Shown in pieces: positions 1 to 6,901 of a DNA stretch of 14,555 nt (its first letter is position 1; each line of letters starts with the position of its first letter). The translations under genes and the position numbers were made by a program. The DNA is from an uncultured Roseburia sp. (lineage in GTDB: Bacteria > Bacillota > Clostridia > Lachnospirales > Lachnospiraceae), in the NCBI GenBank assembly GCA_934307185.1, contig CAKRCJ010000029.1, positions 1 through 14,555 on the forward strand. Direction: 5' to 3'. The notes under the pieces were generated by a model, which saw only the letters and a program-made list of their open reading frames with translations, had not been told where the DNA came from and did not search any database.

Positions 1-4
1 TCTT

Positions 5-832
5 ATGATGAAAAAATGGAAAAAAAGAATTGCTCTTCCGGTAATTACAGTGGCAGCTTTAATGATAACTGTTCCGGTATATGCAGACAATAGTGGTTAT
101 GTGATTGATGACGCAGAACTGCTCTCGGATGCGCAGACAGAGTCTTTAGCGGAAAAAACACAGAATTTAAGGTCAGAAACTGGCTGGGATATTTTTGTCG
201 TATCAACAGACGATGCTGAGGGAAAATCGGCAACCGAATATGCAGATGACTACTTTGATACCAATGCAGCGGTCGAAGATGGAGTAGTTCTTCTGATTGA
301 TATGGATAACCGGGAAATTACAATCTCAACGGCAGGGAAAAGTATTTATTATCTGACCGATGAAAGAATTGATAATATCCTTGATAATGCATATGCCTAT
401 GTATCCGAAGCGCAGTATAGTGACTGTTACGAAGCGATGTTAGACGGTGTGCAGCAGTATTACGAGGAGGGAATTCCTTCGGATGCCTATATCTATGATG
501 AGGAGACGGGGAAAATTATTCCGTACCGTGTATTGACATTCGGAGAAATTTTGTTTGCAATTGGTGCTGCATTAATTGTTGGTGCAGCAGTATATTTTGG
601 AATTAATGCAAAATATAGGTTAAAGTTTGCAAAAACGACAGATGACCATCATGGAACCGGAAATGTGCGCATAGAAGGCAGCAATGACAGGTTTGTAAAT
701 CAGGTTGTGACACACCGCAGAATACCAAAGGATACCGGAAACGGTGGCGGCGGAGGAAGTAATCCGGGACGCTCGACCGTACATACTAGCAGTGCCGGAA
801 CAAGTCACGGCGGAGGAAGCCGTAAGTTCTAA
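5..832 (+). CDS. TPM-domain (YgcG-like) secreted, membrane-anchored protein
   Basis: A 275-residue protein with a clear N-terminal signal peptide: a basic start (MMKKWKKR), a hydrophobic core, and a likely cut after VYA at residue 27. Residues about 30-155 fit the TPM domain, with the opening YVIDDAELLS, the strand DIFVVSTDD and the block GVVLLIDMDNREITIST. A membrane segment lies at about 178-200, followed by a basic tail rich in Gly and Ser (GNGGGGGS, then SHGGGSRKF at the end). This order of signal, TPM, membrane helix and Gly-rich tail is usual for TPM/YgcG proteins of Firmicutes. Their biochemical role is poorly defined; phosphatase activity and photosystem repair are reported for plant relatives only, so no function is assigned. 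The ribosome site lies outside the window. The codon before the first ATG is not a stop, so the true start could be the second ATG at 8 or lie upstream. A terminator follows. Confidence 0.85.
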   Translation: MMKKWKKRIALPVITVAALMITVPVYADNSGYVIDDAELLSDAQTESLAEKTQNLRSETGWDIFVVSTDDAEGKSATEYADDYFDTNAAVEDGVVLLIDMDNREITISTAGKSIYYLTDERIDNILDNAYAYVSEAQYSDCYEAMLDGVQQYYEEGIPSDAYIYDEETGKIIPYRVLTFGEILFAIGAALIVGAAVYFGINAKYRLKFAKTTDDHHGTGNVRIEGSNDRFVNQVVTHRRIPKDTGNGGGGGSNPGRSTVHTSSAGTSHGGGSRKF

Positions 833-871
833 ATTTTGGTGATTAAGAAACAAAATGAATAAAATAATCAG

Positions 872-905
872 GAAAAGAGGTTGCCATGGCAGCCTCTTTG
901 TGTTA
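872..905 (+). terminator. Rho-independent terminator after the TPM gene
   Basis: The arm AAAGAGGTTGCC pairs with GGCAGCCTCTTT (one G·T pair, almost no loop) and is followed by a short T-rich stretch. It lies 40 bases after the TPM-protein stop and separates that gene from the ACT/homoserine dehydrogenase unit. The T tract is short (TTTGTGTTATT), so efficiency may be moderate. Confidence 0.65.
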
Positions 906-991
906 TTATCTTCCTCATGAGGACAATTGTAAGTCTCAAACAAACACTTATCCGATGAAAACCGGATGCGATAAAAGAGGTATTCATTTTT

Positions 992-1435
992 ATGACAGAC
1001 AAAGTTCAGTATTATGTTTTGAAGGAAAAGGCGGTACCGGAAGTACTATTAAAGGTTGTGGAGGCAAAGAGACTGATTGAGTCAGGTAAGATTGCATCCG
1101 TACAGGAAGCAACGGAAAGCGTTGGAATTAGTCGGAGTTCTTTCTATAAGTATAAAGATGATATTTTTCCATTTCACGAAACAACCAAAGGAAAGACAAT
1201 CACTGTTGTAATTCAGTTAGATGATGAACCTGGACTGTTATCAGGAGTATTAAAAACAGTTGCAGAATTTCATGCAAATATTCTTACCATTCATCAGAGT
1301 ATTCCAGTCAATGGAATTGCAACACTGACACTTAGTATGGATATTCTTCCACAGACAGGAGATGTTGCGGAGATGGTATCAAAGATTGAAAGTGTTACCG
1401 GAATACATTACGTTAAGATATTATCCAGAGAGTAG
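992..1435 (+). CDS. pheB: ACT-domain protein of the PheB type
   Basis: A 147-residue protein. Residues about 27-60 form a helix-turn-helix-like segment (IASVQEATESVGISRSSFYKYKD). Residues about 68-145 form an ACT domain with the typical DDEPGLLSGVLKTVAEF turn that binds amino acids in this fold. The length and two-part layout match the PheB/UPF0735 family. The Bacillus name comes from linkage to phenylalanine genes, but the family is often found beside homoserine dehydrogenase in Clostridia. The start ATG follows AAAAGAGG at about 973-980, with 11 bases between. The next gene begins 18 bases after the stop, so the two are almost certainly co-transcribed. The likely role is amino-acid-responsive control of the aspartate pathway or of the partner enzyme; this is inferred from domain and context. 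No clear promoter was found in the 86 bases upstream. Confidence 0.85.
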   Translation: MTDKVQYYVLKEKAVPEVLLKVVEAKRLIESGKIASVQEATESVGISRSSFYKYKDDIFPFHETTKGKTITVVIQLDDEPGLLSGVLKTVAEFHANILTIHQSIPVNGIATLTLSMDILPQTGDVAEMVSKIESVTGIHYVKILSRE

Positions 1436-1453
1436 GAAAGGCGGATCAGAAAA

Positions 1454-2656
1454 ATGATAAAAGTAGCAATCATGGGATTTGGAACCATTGGTTCCGGAGT
1501 GGCAGAGGTATTGGAAATTAATAAAGAAAGCATCGCAGCACGCGTTGGTGAAGAAGTAGAGTTAAAATATGTGCTCGATTTAAGGGATTTTGAAGGAACA
1601 CCGATTCAGAATAAAATTGTACATGATTATAAAGTGATTGCAGAAGACCCGGAGGTTTCCATTGTTGTTGAGACTATGGGAGGTGTAGAGCCGGCATATA
1701 CTTTTGTCAGAGCAATGTTAGAGGCGAAAAAGAGTGTCACAACATCAAACAAAGCATTAGTTGCAGCAAAAGGTGCAGAGCTTCTTGCAATTGCAAAAGA
1801 GAAAAATGTAAACTTTATGTTCGAGGCAAGTGTCGGTGGAGGTATCCCGATTATCCGTCCGTTAAATTCCTGTCTCACTGCGGATGTAATTGAAGAGATT
1901 ACCGGTATCGTAAATGGAACAACAAATTTCATGATGACCGAAATGACAGAGAAAGACGCTGATTTTAACGAAGTATTAAAGGATGCGCAGGAAAAAGGTT
2001 ATGCAGAAAAAGACCCGACCGCCGATGTAGAAGGATATGATGCCTGCCGTAAAATTGCAATTTTAACTTCCTTAGTCTGTGGAAAACAGGTAGATTACGA
2101 AGATATCCATACAGAGGGAATTACAAAGATTACACCGACTGATATTAAATATGCAAAAGCAATGGGAAGAGCAATTAAGCTTTTAGCAACAAGTAAAAAG
2201 GGAGCCAAAGGATACTCCGCAATTGTTGCACCGTTCTTACTTCCGGCTTCCCATCCACTCTATGCGGTAAACGGCGTATTCAATGCAATTTTTGTACACG
2301 GAAATGTGTTAGGAGATGCGATGTTCTACGGAAGTGGGGCAGGAAAGCTTCCGACAGCAAGTGCAGTAGTGGCAGATGTTGTTGAAATGGCACAGAACTT
2401 AGATAAAAATATTCCGGTCAAGTGGGATGCAGAAAAAGAAGAACTTGTGGATTACAAAGAATGGGAGAACCGGTTCTTCCTCCGTACAACCGCAGACAAA
2501 GCAGCAGTAGAAAAAGCATTTGGCAAAGTTACTTATGTTCAGGCAGAAGGGGTAACCGGAGAGCTTGGTTTTGTGACAGAGAAGATTTCAGAGGCAGCAT
2601 GTGAGGAAAAAGAAGCAGAGCTTGGAAATGTGCTTCAGAAAATTCGTGTTGCATAA
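1454..2656 (+). CDS. hom: homoserine dehydrogenase
   Basis: A 400-residue enzyme reducing aspartate semialdehyde to homoserine with NAD(P)H, the branch step to threonine and methionine. The N-terminus carries the Rossmann motif GFGTIGSGVAEVL (residues 8-20). TSNKALVA includes Lys100, equivalent to the substrate-site lysine of the family. GGGIPIIRPL (128-137) and the signature AEKDPTADVEGYDACRK hold the conserved Asp196 and Lys200 of the catalytic site. The C-terminal 50-60 residues, with VTGELGFVTEKIS, look like a reduced or degenerate ACT-like regulatory tail. The protein is somewhat shorter than Bacillus-type enzymes of about 430 residues. AGGAAAGGCGG just upstream provides the ribosome site. 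It follows the ACT protein in an operon and is ended by a strong terminator. Feedback control may be delegated partly to the separate upstream ACT protein. Confidence 0.95.
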   Translation: MIKVAIMGFGTIGSGVAEVLEINKESIAARVGEEVELKYVLDLRDFEGTPIQNKIVHDYKVIAEDPEVSIVVETMGGVEPAYTFVRAMLEAKKSVTTSNKALVAAKGAELLAIAKEKNVNFMFEASVGGGIPIIRPLNSCLTADVIEEITGIVNGTTNFMMTEMTEKDADFNEVLKDAQEKGYAEKDPTADVEGYDACRKIAILTSLVCGKQVDYEDIHTEGITKITPTDIKYAKAMGRAIKLLATSKKGAKGYSAIVAPFLLPASHPLYAVNGVFNAIFVHGNVLGDAMFYGSGAGKLPTASAVVADVVEMAQNLDKNIPVKWDAEKEELVDYKEWENRFFLRTTADKAAVEKAFGKVTYVQAEGVTGELGFVTEKISEAACEEKEAELGNVLQKIRVA

Positions 2657-2714
2657 AAGCAGAAAAATATTATATTAACCGGTAATTTTACATAAGCACA
2701 ATTAAAAAAACAGG

Positions 2715-2757
2715 AAAAGGAAATTTCACTTAAAAAGAAGCGGAATTTCCTTTTTTG
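2715..2757 (+). terminator. Strong Rho-independent terminator after hom
   Basis: The arms AAAAGGAAATT (2715-2725) and AATTTCCTTTT (2744-2754) form an 11-bp perfect stem around an A-rich loop, ending in a run of T. It closes the ACT/hom unit. Confidence 0.85.
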
Positions 2758-2808
2758 TGTTAAAATGACAACAGCACATTATTACTGAGAAGAATGGAGA
2801 AAAATAAA

Positions 2809-3507
2809 ATGAAAAAAATTGGAATTATCGGAGCAATGGAGCTTGAGGTAGAAACTTTAAAATCAAAAATGAATGTTGCAAAAACAACAAAAAAAGCAAA
2901 CATGAAATTTTTTGAAGGAACCTTAAATGGCGTAGAGGTTGTCATCGTGCGCAGCGGTATCGGAAAAGTAAATGCCGGTATCTGCACACAGATTCTTGCA
3001 GACTTATTCGAAGTAACACATATTATCAATACAGGAATTGCCGGCTCTTTAGACGCTAAAATAGACATTGGTGATATCGTTGTTTCCACCGATGTGCTTC
3101 AGCATGATATGGATGTGCGCGTATTTGGTTATCCTTTAGGAGAAATACCGCAGCTTGGCACATTAAGCTTTCCGGCAGATGAAAAAATGGCTGCCCTTGC
3201 AAAGAGTGTCTGCGAGAAAGTAAATACAGAAGTAAAAGTATTTTCCGGAAGAATTGTCAGTGGAGACCAGTTTATCTGTGATAAAGAAGTGAAAGAAAAA
3301 CTTGTGGAGAATTTCCATCCGCTCTGTACCGAAATGGAAGGTGCTGCTATCGGACAGGCAGCTTATTTAAATGAAATTCCATTTGTAATCTTACGTGCAA
3401 TTTCGGATAAAGCAGATAACTCTGCGGAAATGGATTATCCGACTTTTGAGAAAAAGGCAGCAGAGCATTGTGCGAAGCTGGTCGAAGAATTTATTGCAGA
3501 GCTGTAA
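2809..3507 (+). CDS. mtnN: 5'-methylthioadenosine/S-adenosylhomocysteine nucleosidase
   Basis: A 232-residue enzyme, the same length as E. coli Pfs. It removes adenine from methylthioadenosine and S-adenosylhomocysteine, detoxifying these by-products of methylation and polyamine synthesis and yielding S-ribosylhomocysteine. The start MKKIGIIGAMELEV contains Glu13 (E. coli Glu12). TEMEGAAIGQ holds Glu177 (ribose-binding Glu174 in E. coli) and RAISDKAD holds the catalytic Asp200 (Asp197). I chose the ATG at 2809 rather than the in-frame ATG at 2794: GGAGA at 2796-2800 gives an 8-base spacing to 2809, the earlier ATG overlaps that site, and family members begin right at the MKxIGIIGAM strand. 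It follows a terminator, so it should have its own promoter; TAAAAT at 2761-2766 is a possible -10, without a good -35. Confidence 0.95.
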   Translation: MKKIGIIGAMELEVETLKSKMNVAKTTKKANMKFFEGTLNGVEVVIVRSGIGKVNAGICTQILADLFEVTHIINTGIAGSLDAKIDIGDIVVSTDVLQHDMDVRVFGYPLGEIPQLGTLSFPADEKMAALAKSVCEKVNTEVKVFSGRIVSGDQFICDKEVKEKLVENFHPLCTEMEGAAIGQAAYLNEIPFVILRAISDKADNSAEMDYPTFEKKAAEHCAKLVEEFIAEL

Positions 3508-3575
3508 TCTGAAAATTTATTGTACAGTAAAAGTAACCGTTAAAATGGATACAATTTAGAAAGAGGACGACAGAG

Positions 3576-4577
3576 ATGCCGGATAACGAAGGAAAATCAA
3601 TAGAAAAAAATACACAGGAAATTCCTGCGGATGTAAATAATACAGACAATGCAGCCAATTTAAGGGAAAGTCTGCGTGTGCAGAAAACAGAGTTTATCAA
3701 GGCGCAGATGCAAAGGCAGCGGGAAGCGGAAGATGCGATTTTAGAGCAGATGCTTCAGGAACAGAAGGTCATTGACCGGCTGAATGAGGACATTAATGCA
3801 AATCTGGACCGGACAAAAGAAAGCCGGAAGTTTAATGAAGAACTGAAAGAGAAAATCAATTCGCAGATTTACGAGATGAATGGCATTACAGAGGATAAGC
3901 TTACCGGCATCCGTGAGTATAAAAATGCATATTATCAGGGCTGTGCATTTTCCCTGTTTTTATTATCTCTTGTCATGGTGGCAATCTGCGGAGTGCTGCA
4001 TGGATTTGAGTCACAGATATGTCTGTTTATGATTGCCTGCACCGGAGTGGAGGGCGCACTTTTGGCACAGGACAGGTGGAGAAATAAACTGTTAAGGGCG
4101 CTTTGCAAGCTTCTTTATCTGATTGTCTTTCCGATGATGATGGTAATTTTTGTCTGCTTTGAGTTAAAGTATCCGGAATATGAGCTGTTCCTGCCTTATT
4201 TTGCGATAGGAGCCGTTGTATTACTTATTATCGGAACAGCAGCATTTTTCCTGTATGACCCATACAGACAGGATAAAAAGCGGGTAAGAAATGCAAACGA
4301 TTATATTGCAGATGTAGAGAAAATTGCCCAAAAGGAAGTAAAGAAAAATCAAAAGCAGCGTGCAAAAGAGGAAAAGAAGTTTTTAAAGCAGCAGCAAAAA
4401 GAAGAAAACCAGTCTCAGAAAGAGCAGGAACGAGAAACAAACAGACAACTGCGCAAAGAAAAAAGAGCAGCCTGGTTCGAAGGGTTAAAAGCAAAATGGA
4501 AAGCATGGATTGAAAAAATAAAAGCGAAGTGGCATGCTTTTATCCAAAAATTCAAAAAAGAAAACGAGGATAAGTAG
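3576..4577 (+). CDS. Unrecognised four-segment membrane protein with charged coiled-coil ends
   Basis: A 333-residue protein of no family I recognise. Residues 1-110 are polar and rich in Gln, Glu and Lys, with helical coiled-coil character (for example residues 30-100). Four hydrophobic segments follow at about 118-143, 146-164, 171-198 and 205-229. Residues about 232-333 are extremely basic and helical (KEEKKFLKQQQKEEN and similar). They end in an 11-residue repeat, KAKWKAWIEKI then KAKWHAFIQKF (residues 305-326), which would form an amphipathic helix with Trp and Phe on one face. Both ends are likely cytoplasmic. The ribosome site AGAGG at 3562-3566 precedes the ATG by 9 bases. The stop TAG directly abuts the ATG of nth with no gap, so the two are translated from one message. 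The role is unknown; a scaffold or curvature-related membrane protein is possible but not supported beyond shape. Confidence 0.7.
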   Translation: MPDNEGKSIEKNTQEIPADVNNTDNAANLRESLRVQKTEFIKAQMQRQREAEDAILEQMLQEQKVIDRLNEDINANLDRTKESRKFNEELKEKINSQIYEMNGITEDKLTGIREYKNAYYQGCAFSLFLLSLVMVAICGVLHGFESQICLFMIACTGVEGALLAQDRWRNKLLRALCKLLYLIVFPMMMVIFVCFELKYPEYELFLPYFAIGAVVLLIIGTAAFFLYDPYRQDKKRVRNANDYIADVEKIAQKEVKKNQKQRAKEEKKFLKQQQKEENQSQKEQERETNRQLRKEKRAAWFEGLKAKWKAWIEKIKAKWHAFIQKFKKENEDK

Positions 4578-5225
4578 ATGACGAAAAAACAGTTAGCCCT
4601 TGAAATTATAAAACGTTTAAAAGAAGTATATCCTGATGCCGGCTGCACATTAGAATATGATGATGCATGGAAGCTTTTGGTAAGTGTCCGTCTGGCTGCG
4701 CAGTGTACGGATGCAAGGGTAAATGTTGTCGTGGAAAAGCTTTATGAGAAGTTTCCGACCGTAGATGCCCTTGCAGCAGCCGATGTGTCAGAAATAGAAG
4801 AAATTGTCCGCCCATGCGGGCTTGGAAAAAGCAAGGCAAAGGATATTAATGCCTGCATGAAAATGCTGAAAGAACAATATAATGGAAAAGTGCCGGACGA
4901 TTTTGACGCATTGCTCAAGCTTCCGGGTGTTGGTAGAAAAAGCGCCAATCTTATTATGGGAGATGTGTTTGGAAAGCCGGCAATTGTAACGGACACGCAT
5001 TGCATCCGTCTGGTAAACCGGATGGGACTGGTAAATGATATCAAAGAGCCGAAAAAAGTAGAAATGGAATTATGGAAAATCATTCCGCCGGAAGAAGGCA
5101 GTGATTTCTGTCATCGTCTGGTGGAGCATGGCAGGGACATCTGTACTGCAAGAACAACACCGCATTGTGACCGCTGTGTATTAAATGATATCTGCAAGAC
5201 CGGAAAAAAGACGAAGGATATTTAA
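4578..5225 (+). CDS. nth: endonuclease III, DNA glycosylase/AP lyase
   Basis: A 215-residue base-excision repair enzyme removing oxidised pyrimidines and cutting abasic sites. The helix-hairpin-helix LPGVGRKSANLIMG carries the catalytic Lys121, and VTDTHCIRLVNR carries the catalytic Asp139. The C-terminal iron-sulfur loop has Cys189, Cys197, Cys200 and Cys206. The first spacing is seven residues (CTARTTPHC), where E. coli has six; the other spacings, two and five, are standard. The length is normal. It starts immediately after the stop of the upstream membrane-protein gene, with GAGG at 4565-4568 as ribosome site, and stops one base before the ATG of the response regulator at 5227. No terminator separates it from that regulator, so read-through into the signalling genes is likely. 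Confidence 0.95.
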   Translation: MTKKQLALEIIKRLKEVYPDAGCTLEYDDAWKLLVSVRLAAQCTDARVNVVVEKLYEKFPTVDALAAADVSEIEEIVRPCGLGKSKAKDINACMKMLKEQYNGKVPDDFDALLKLPGVGRKSANLIMGDVFGKPAIVTDTHCIRLVNRMGLVNDIKEPKKVEMELWKIIPPEEGSDFCHRLVEHGRDICTARTTPHCDRCVLNDICKTGKKTKDI

Positions 5226-5226
5226 A

Positions 5227-5970
5227 ATGAGAGTCTGTTACTGTGAAGACGAAAAATCCCAGGCATTGTTATTCAAAAAGAAAATAGAACAATGGGCAGA
5301 AAAAAACAAAAGCAGTGTTTCCGTTGATTTATTTGAAAGCGCGGAGGAATTTTTATTCAAGGCAGGCGGGACGGCATACGATGTGATTTTTCTTGACATT
5401 TCCATGAAAGGGCAGAACGGAATGGAGCTTGCCAGAAAAATCAGGGAGAAAGAAAAACAGGTGCTTCTTGTGTTTGTCACGTCAGACGCCGGTTACGTTT
5501 TTGACGGGTATGAGGTAAACGCGTACCGGTATCTGATGAAGCCCGTGGCAGAGGAAAAGCTTTGGGAAATTTTAAATTATGCCAGTGAGCAAAATGCAGA
5601 GAAGGAAGAAAACTGTATTCTTGTAAAAAAAGACAGCCAGTTGATAAAAATTTCACTAAATCAGCTTTTATATCTGGAAGCACAGGGACATTATGTAAAC
5701 CTGTATCCGGAAAACAGTGAGACGGTCACATTGAAAACAGGTTTTTTAGAACTGTTGGAAGAAATTCAGAAAAAATCCAGTCTTTTCTGTATGGTACACC
5801 GCAGTTATGCGGTGAATATCAGCAAAGTTGCCCGGATAGGAAGAACCGAGTGCGTTCTGACGGATGAGAGTGTTGTTTTAGTCAGCCGAAGCTTCTATAA
5901 AAAGGTAAATGAAGCATTCATAAAGTATCATCTGGAAGGGAATGAAACGAATTTTGGGAAAATACGATAA
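5227..5970 (+). CDS. LytTR-family response regulator
   Basis: A 247-residue two-component regulator. The receiver domain (1-120) has the acidic pair Glu7/Asp8, phospho-acceptor Asp57 (VIFLDISMKG), Thr85 (FVTSD) and Lys105 (YLMKPV). Residues about 140-238 form a LytTR DNA-binding domain (LYLEAQGHYVNLYPE and CMVHRSYAVNISKVARIGRTECVL), the AgrA/LytR class that binds short direct repeats. I chose the ATG at 5227: AAGGA at 5214-5218 is well spaced, and 14 extra codons back to 5185 would only overlap nth and precede the natural MRVCYCEDE strand. It ends inside the start of the Rgg-type gene (29-base overlap). Its probable kinase is the GHKL protein starting at 8249, separated from it by two genes. 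Targets probably include the exporter genes; no confident LytTR repeat pair was seen. Confidence 0.9.
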   Translation: MRVCYCEDEKSQALLFKKKIEQWAEKNKSSVSVDLFESAEEFLFKAGGTAYDVIFLDISMKGQNGMELARKIREKEKQVLLVFVTSDAGYVFDGYEVNAYRYLMKPVAEEKLWEILNYASEQNAEKEENCILVKKDSQLIKISLNQLLYLEAQGHYVNLYPENSETVTLKTGFLELLEEIQKKSSLFCMVHRSYAVNISKVARIGRTECVLTDESVVLVSRSFYKKVNEAFIKYHLEGNETNFGKIR

Positions 5971-6823
5971 TCTGGGGCAGGTATTTAAAAATTTGCGGAC
6001 AAACAGGCATATTTCACTCAAACAGATTTCCAATGAGAAAGTTTCTGCGGCTCAGATTTCAAGGTTTGAAAGAGGGGAGTCCGATATCTCCCTGGAAAGA
6101 TTTTTGATTGCTTTAGACAATATGCATATTGAAGTGAGTGAATTTATAGATGCGGTAAATAACTATCAGCGCACGGAGCAAATCCGCTTTATGAGTGCAT
6201 TAATTCCGCTTGAGTATGAGAGAAACATAAAAGGCTTCCGGAAAATGCAGGAGGAAGAAGAACAGAAGTTTCGCGAGCACCCGGAGATTTACCGTTATCA
6301 TCTGAATGTAATTTTACTTCAGAGCTTTATTTGCAAATGTGATGAAGCAGTTTTGTTTCCGAAGGAGTATCTGAACGAGGTGACGGATTATCTGTTTACC
6401 ACCGAAGAATGGAATATGTATGAATTAATTTTAATTGGCAATCTGTATCTGTTTATTGATATTCCGCTGTTACATAAAATGGGGCAGGAAATTTTAAAAA
6501 GAAAAGATTACTACTGGGAGATTGGTTCGCAAAGAAGCCTTGTTACGATTACACTTTTAAACATCTGGGAAACCTGTATTCATCGGGACAAGCTTAAGAT
6601 TGCAGAGTTTTATATGGAAAAAATAGAACCGTTGCTTCAGAATGAAACCGACCTTTATAAGAGAGCCATCTATCTGTTTTTATCAGGACTTTTGCATTAT
6701 AAGGAAGGGAAAAAACAGACCGGCATTGATGACATGCAGAAAGCAATTCATATTTTTGAATGGGTTGGAAGTGAAAATCTGGCAAATAATTATAAAAAAG
6801 ATTTTGCACGTTTTGTCTGCTAA
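5942..6823 (+). CDS. Rgg/GadR/MutR-family transcriptional regulator
   Basis: A 293-residue regulator. Residues about 11-68 form an XRE-type helix-turn-helix (LGQVFKNLRTNRHISLKQIS, then AAQISRFERGESDISLERFL). The rest is an all-helical repeat region of the Rgg C-terminal type. The segment from Glu156 to about Asp173 (EWNMYELILIGNLYLFID) matches the conserved Rgg core motif. Rgg proteins of streptococci and relatives bind short imported peptides in this repeat domain and then activate or repress nearby genes. The ATG at 5942 overlaps the LytTR gene in another frame. GGAAGGG lies almost against the ATG, so the spacing is poor. A TTG at 5954 is an alternative start, but translation coupled to the upstream gene would explain the arrangement. 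The downstream MFS gene is its likely target. A cognate peptide gene is not evident. Confidence 0.85.
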   Translation: MKRILGKYDNLGQVFKNLRTNRHISLKQISNEKVSAAQISRFERGESDISLERFLIALDNMHIEVSEFIDAVNNYQRTEQIRFMSALIPLEYERNIKGFRKMQEEEEQKFREHPEIYRYHLNVILLQSFICKCDEAVLFPKEYLNEVTDYLFTTEEWNMYELILIGNLYLFIDIPLLHKMGQEILKRKDYYWEIGSQRSLVTITLLNIWETCIHRDKLKIAEFYMEKIEPLLQNETDLYKRAIYLFLSGLLHYKEGKKQTGIDDMQKAIHIFEWVGSENLANNYKKDFARFVC

Positions 6824-6826
6824 AAA

Positions 6827-6840
6827 TTGCATATATGCAA
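6827..6840. promoter_or_regulatory. Perfect 14-bp palindrome, possible operator
   Basis: TTGCATATATGCAA is an exact palindrome three bases after the Rgg-type stop codon and 61 bases before the MFS start. A homodimeric regulator such as Rgg or another helix-turn-helix protein could bind it. This is inference from symmetry and place only; a chance AT-rich dyad is possible. Confidence 0.4.
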
Positions 6841-6854
6841 AAAAGGAAAGCCTT

Positions 6855-6891
6855 CATTTGAAAACATTTACAATGTATGTAAATTCAAATG
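6855..6891 (+). promoter_or_regulatory. Interrupted hairpin abutting the MFS ribosome site
   Basis: Two 7-bp stems are stacked: CATTTGA (6855-6861) with TCAAATG (6885-6891), and ATTTACA (6866-6872) with TGTAAAT (6878-6884). Four bases bulge on the left and the loop is five bases. The outer stem takes in the first G of GGAGG (6891-6895), the ribosome site of the MFS gene. It may act as an RNA hairpin tuning translation or as a DNA operator. No T tract follows the way a terminator would need: only TTTTTT between GGAGG and ATG. Confidence 0.45.
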
Positions 6892-6901
6892 GAGGTTTTT
6901 T

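Noticed and set aside
913..922. CCTCATGAGG palindrome upstream of the ACT-domain gene
   Set aside because: Only 10 bases, with no supporting promoter or second copy; likely chance.
5185..5226. Earlier start of the LytTR regulator inside nth
   Set aside because: It adds 14 unrelated residues before the natural first strand of the receiver domain; AAGGA favours 5227.
6594..6857. Minus-strand 87-codon frame with a hydrophobic start (MKAFLFCIYAIF), resembling a peptide precursor opposite the Rgg gene
   Set aside because: No ribosome site or promoter is visible upstream on that strand, and almost all of it is the antisense shadow of the Rgg coding region.
6827..6901. N-terminal extension of the MFS protein
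   Set aside because: It would begin inside the palindrome with a non-ATG start and no ribosome site; GGAGG fixes 6902.
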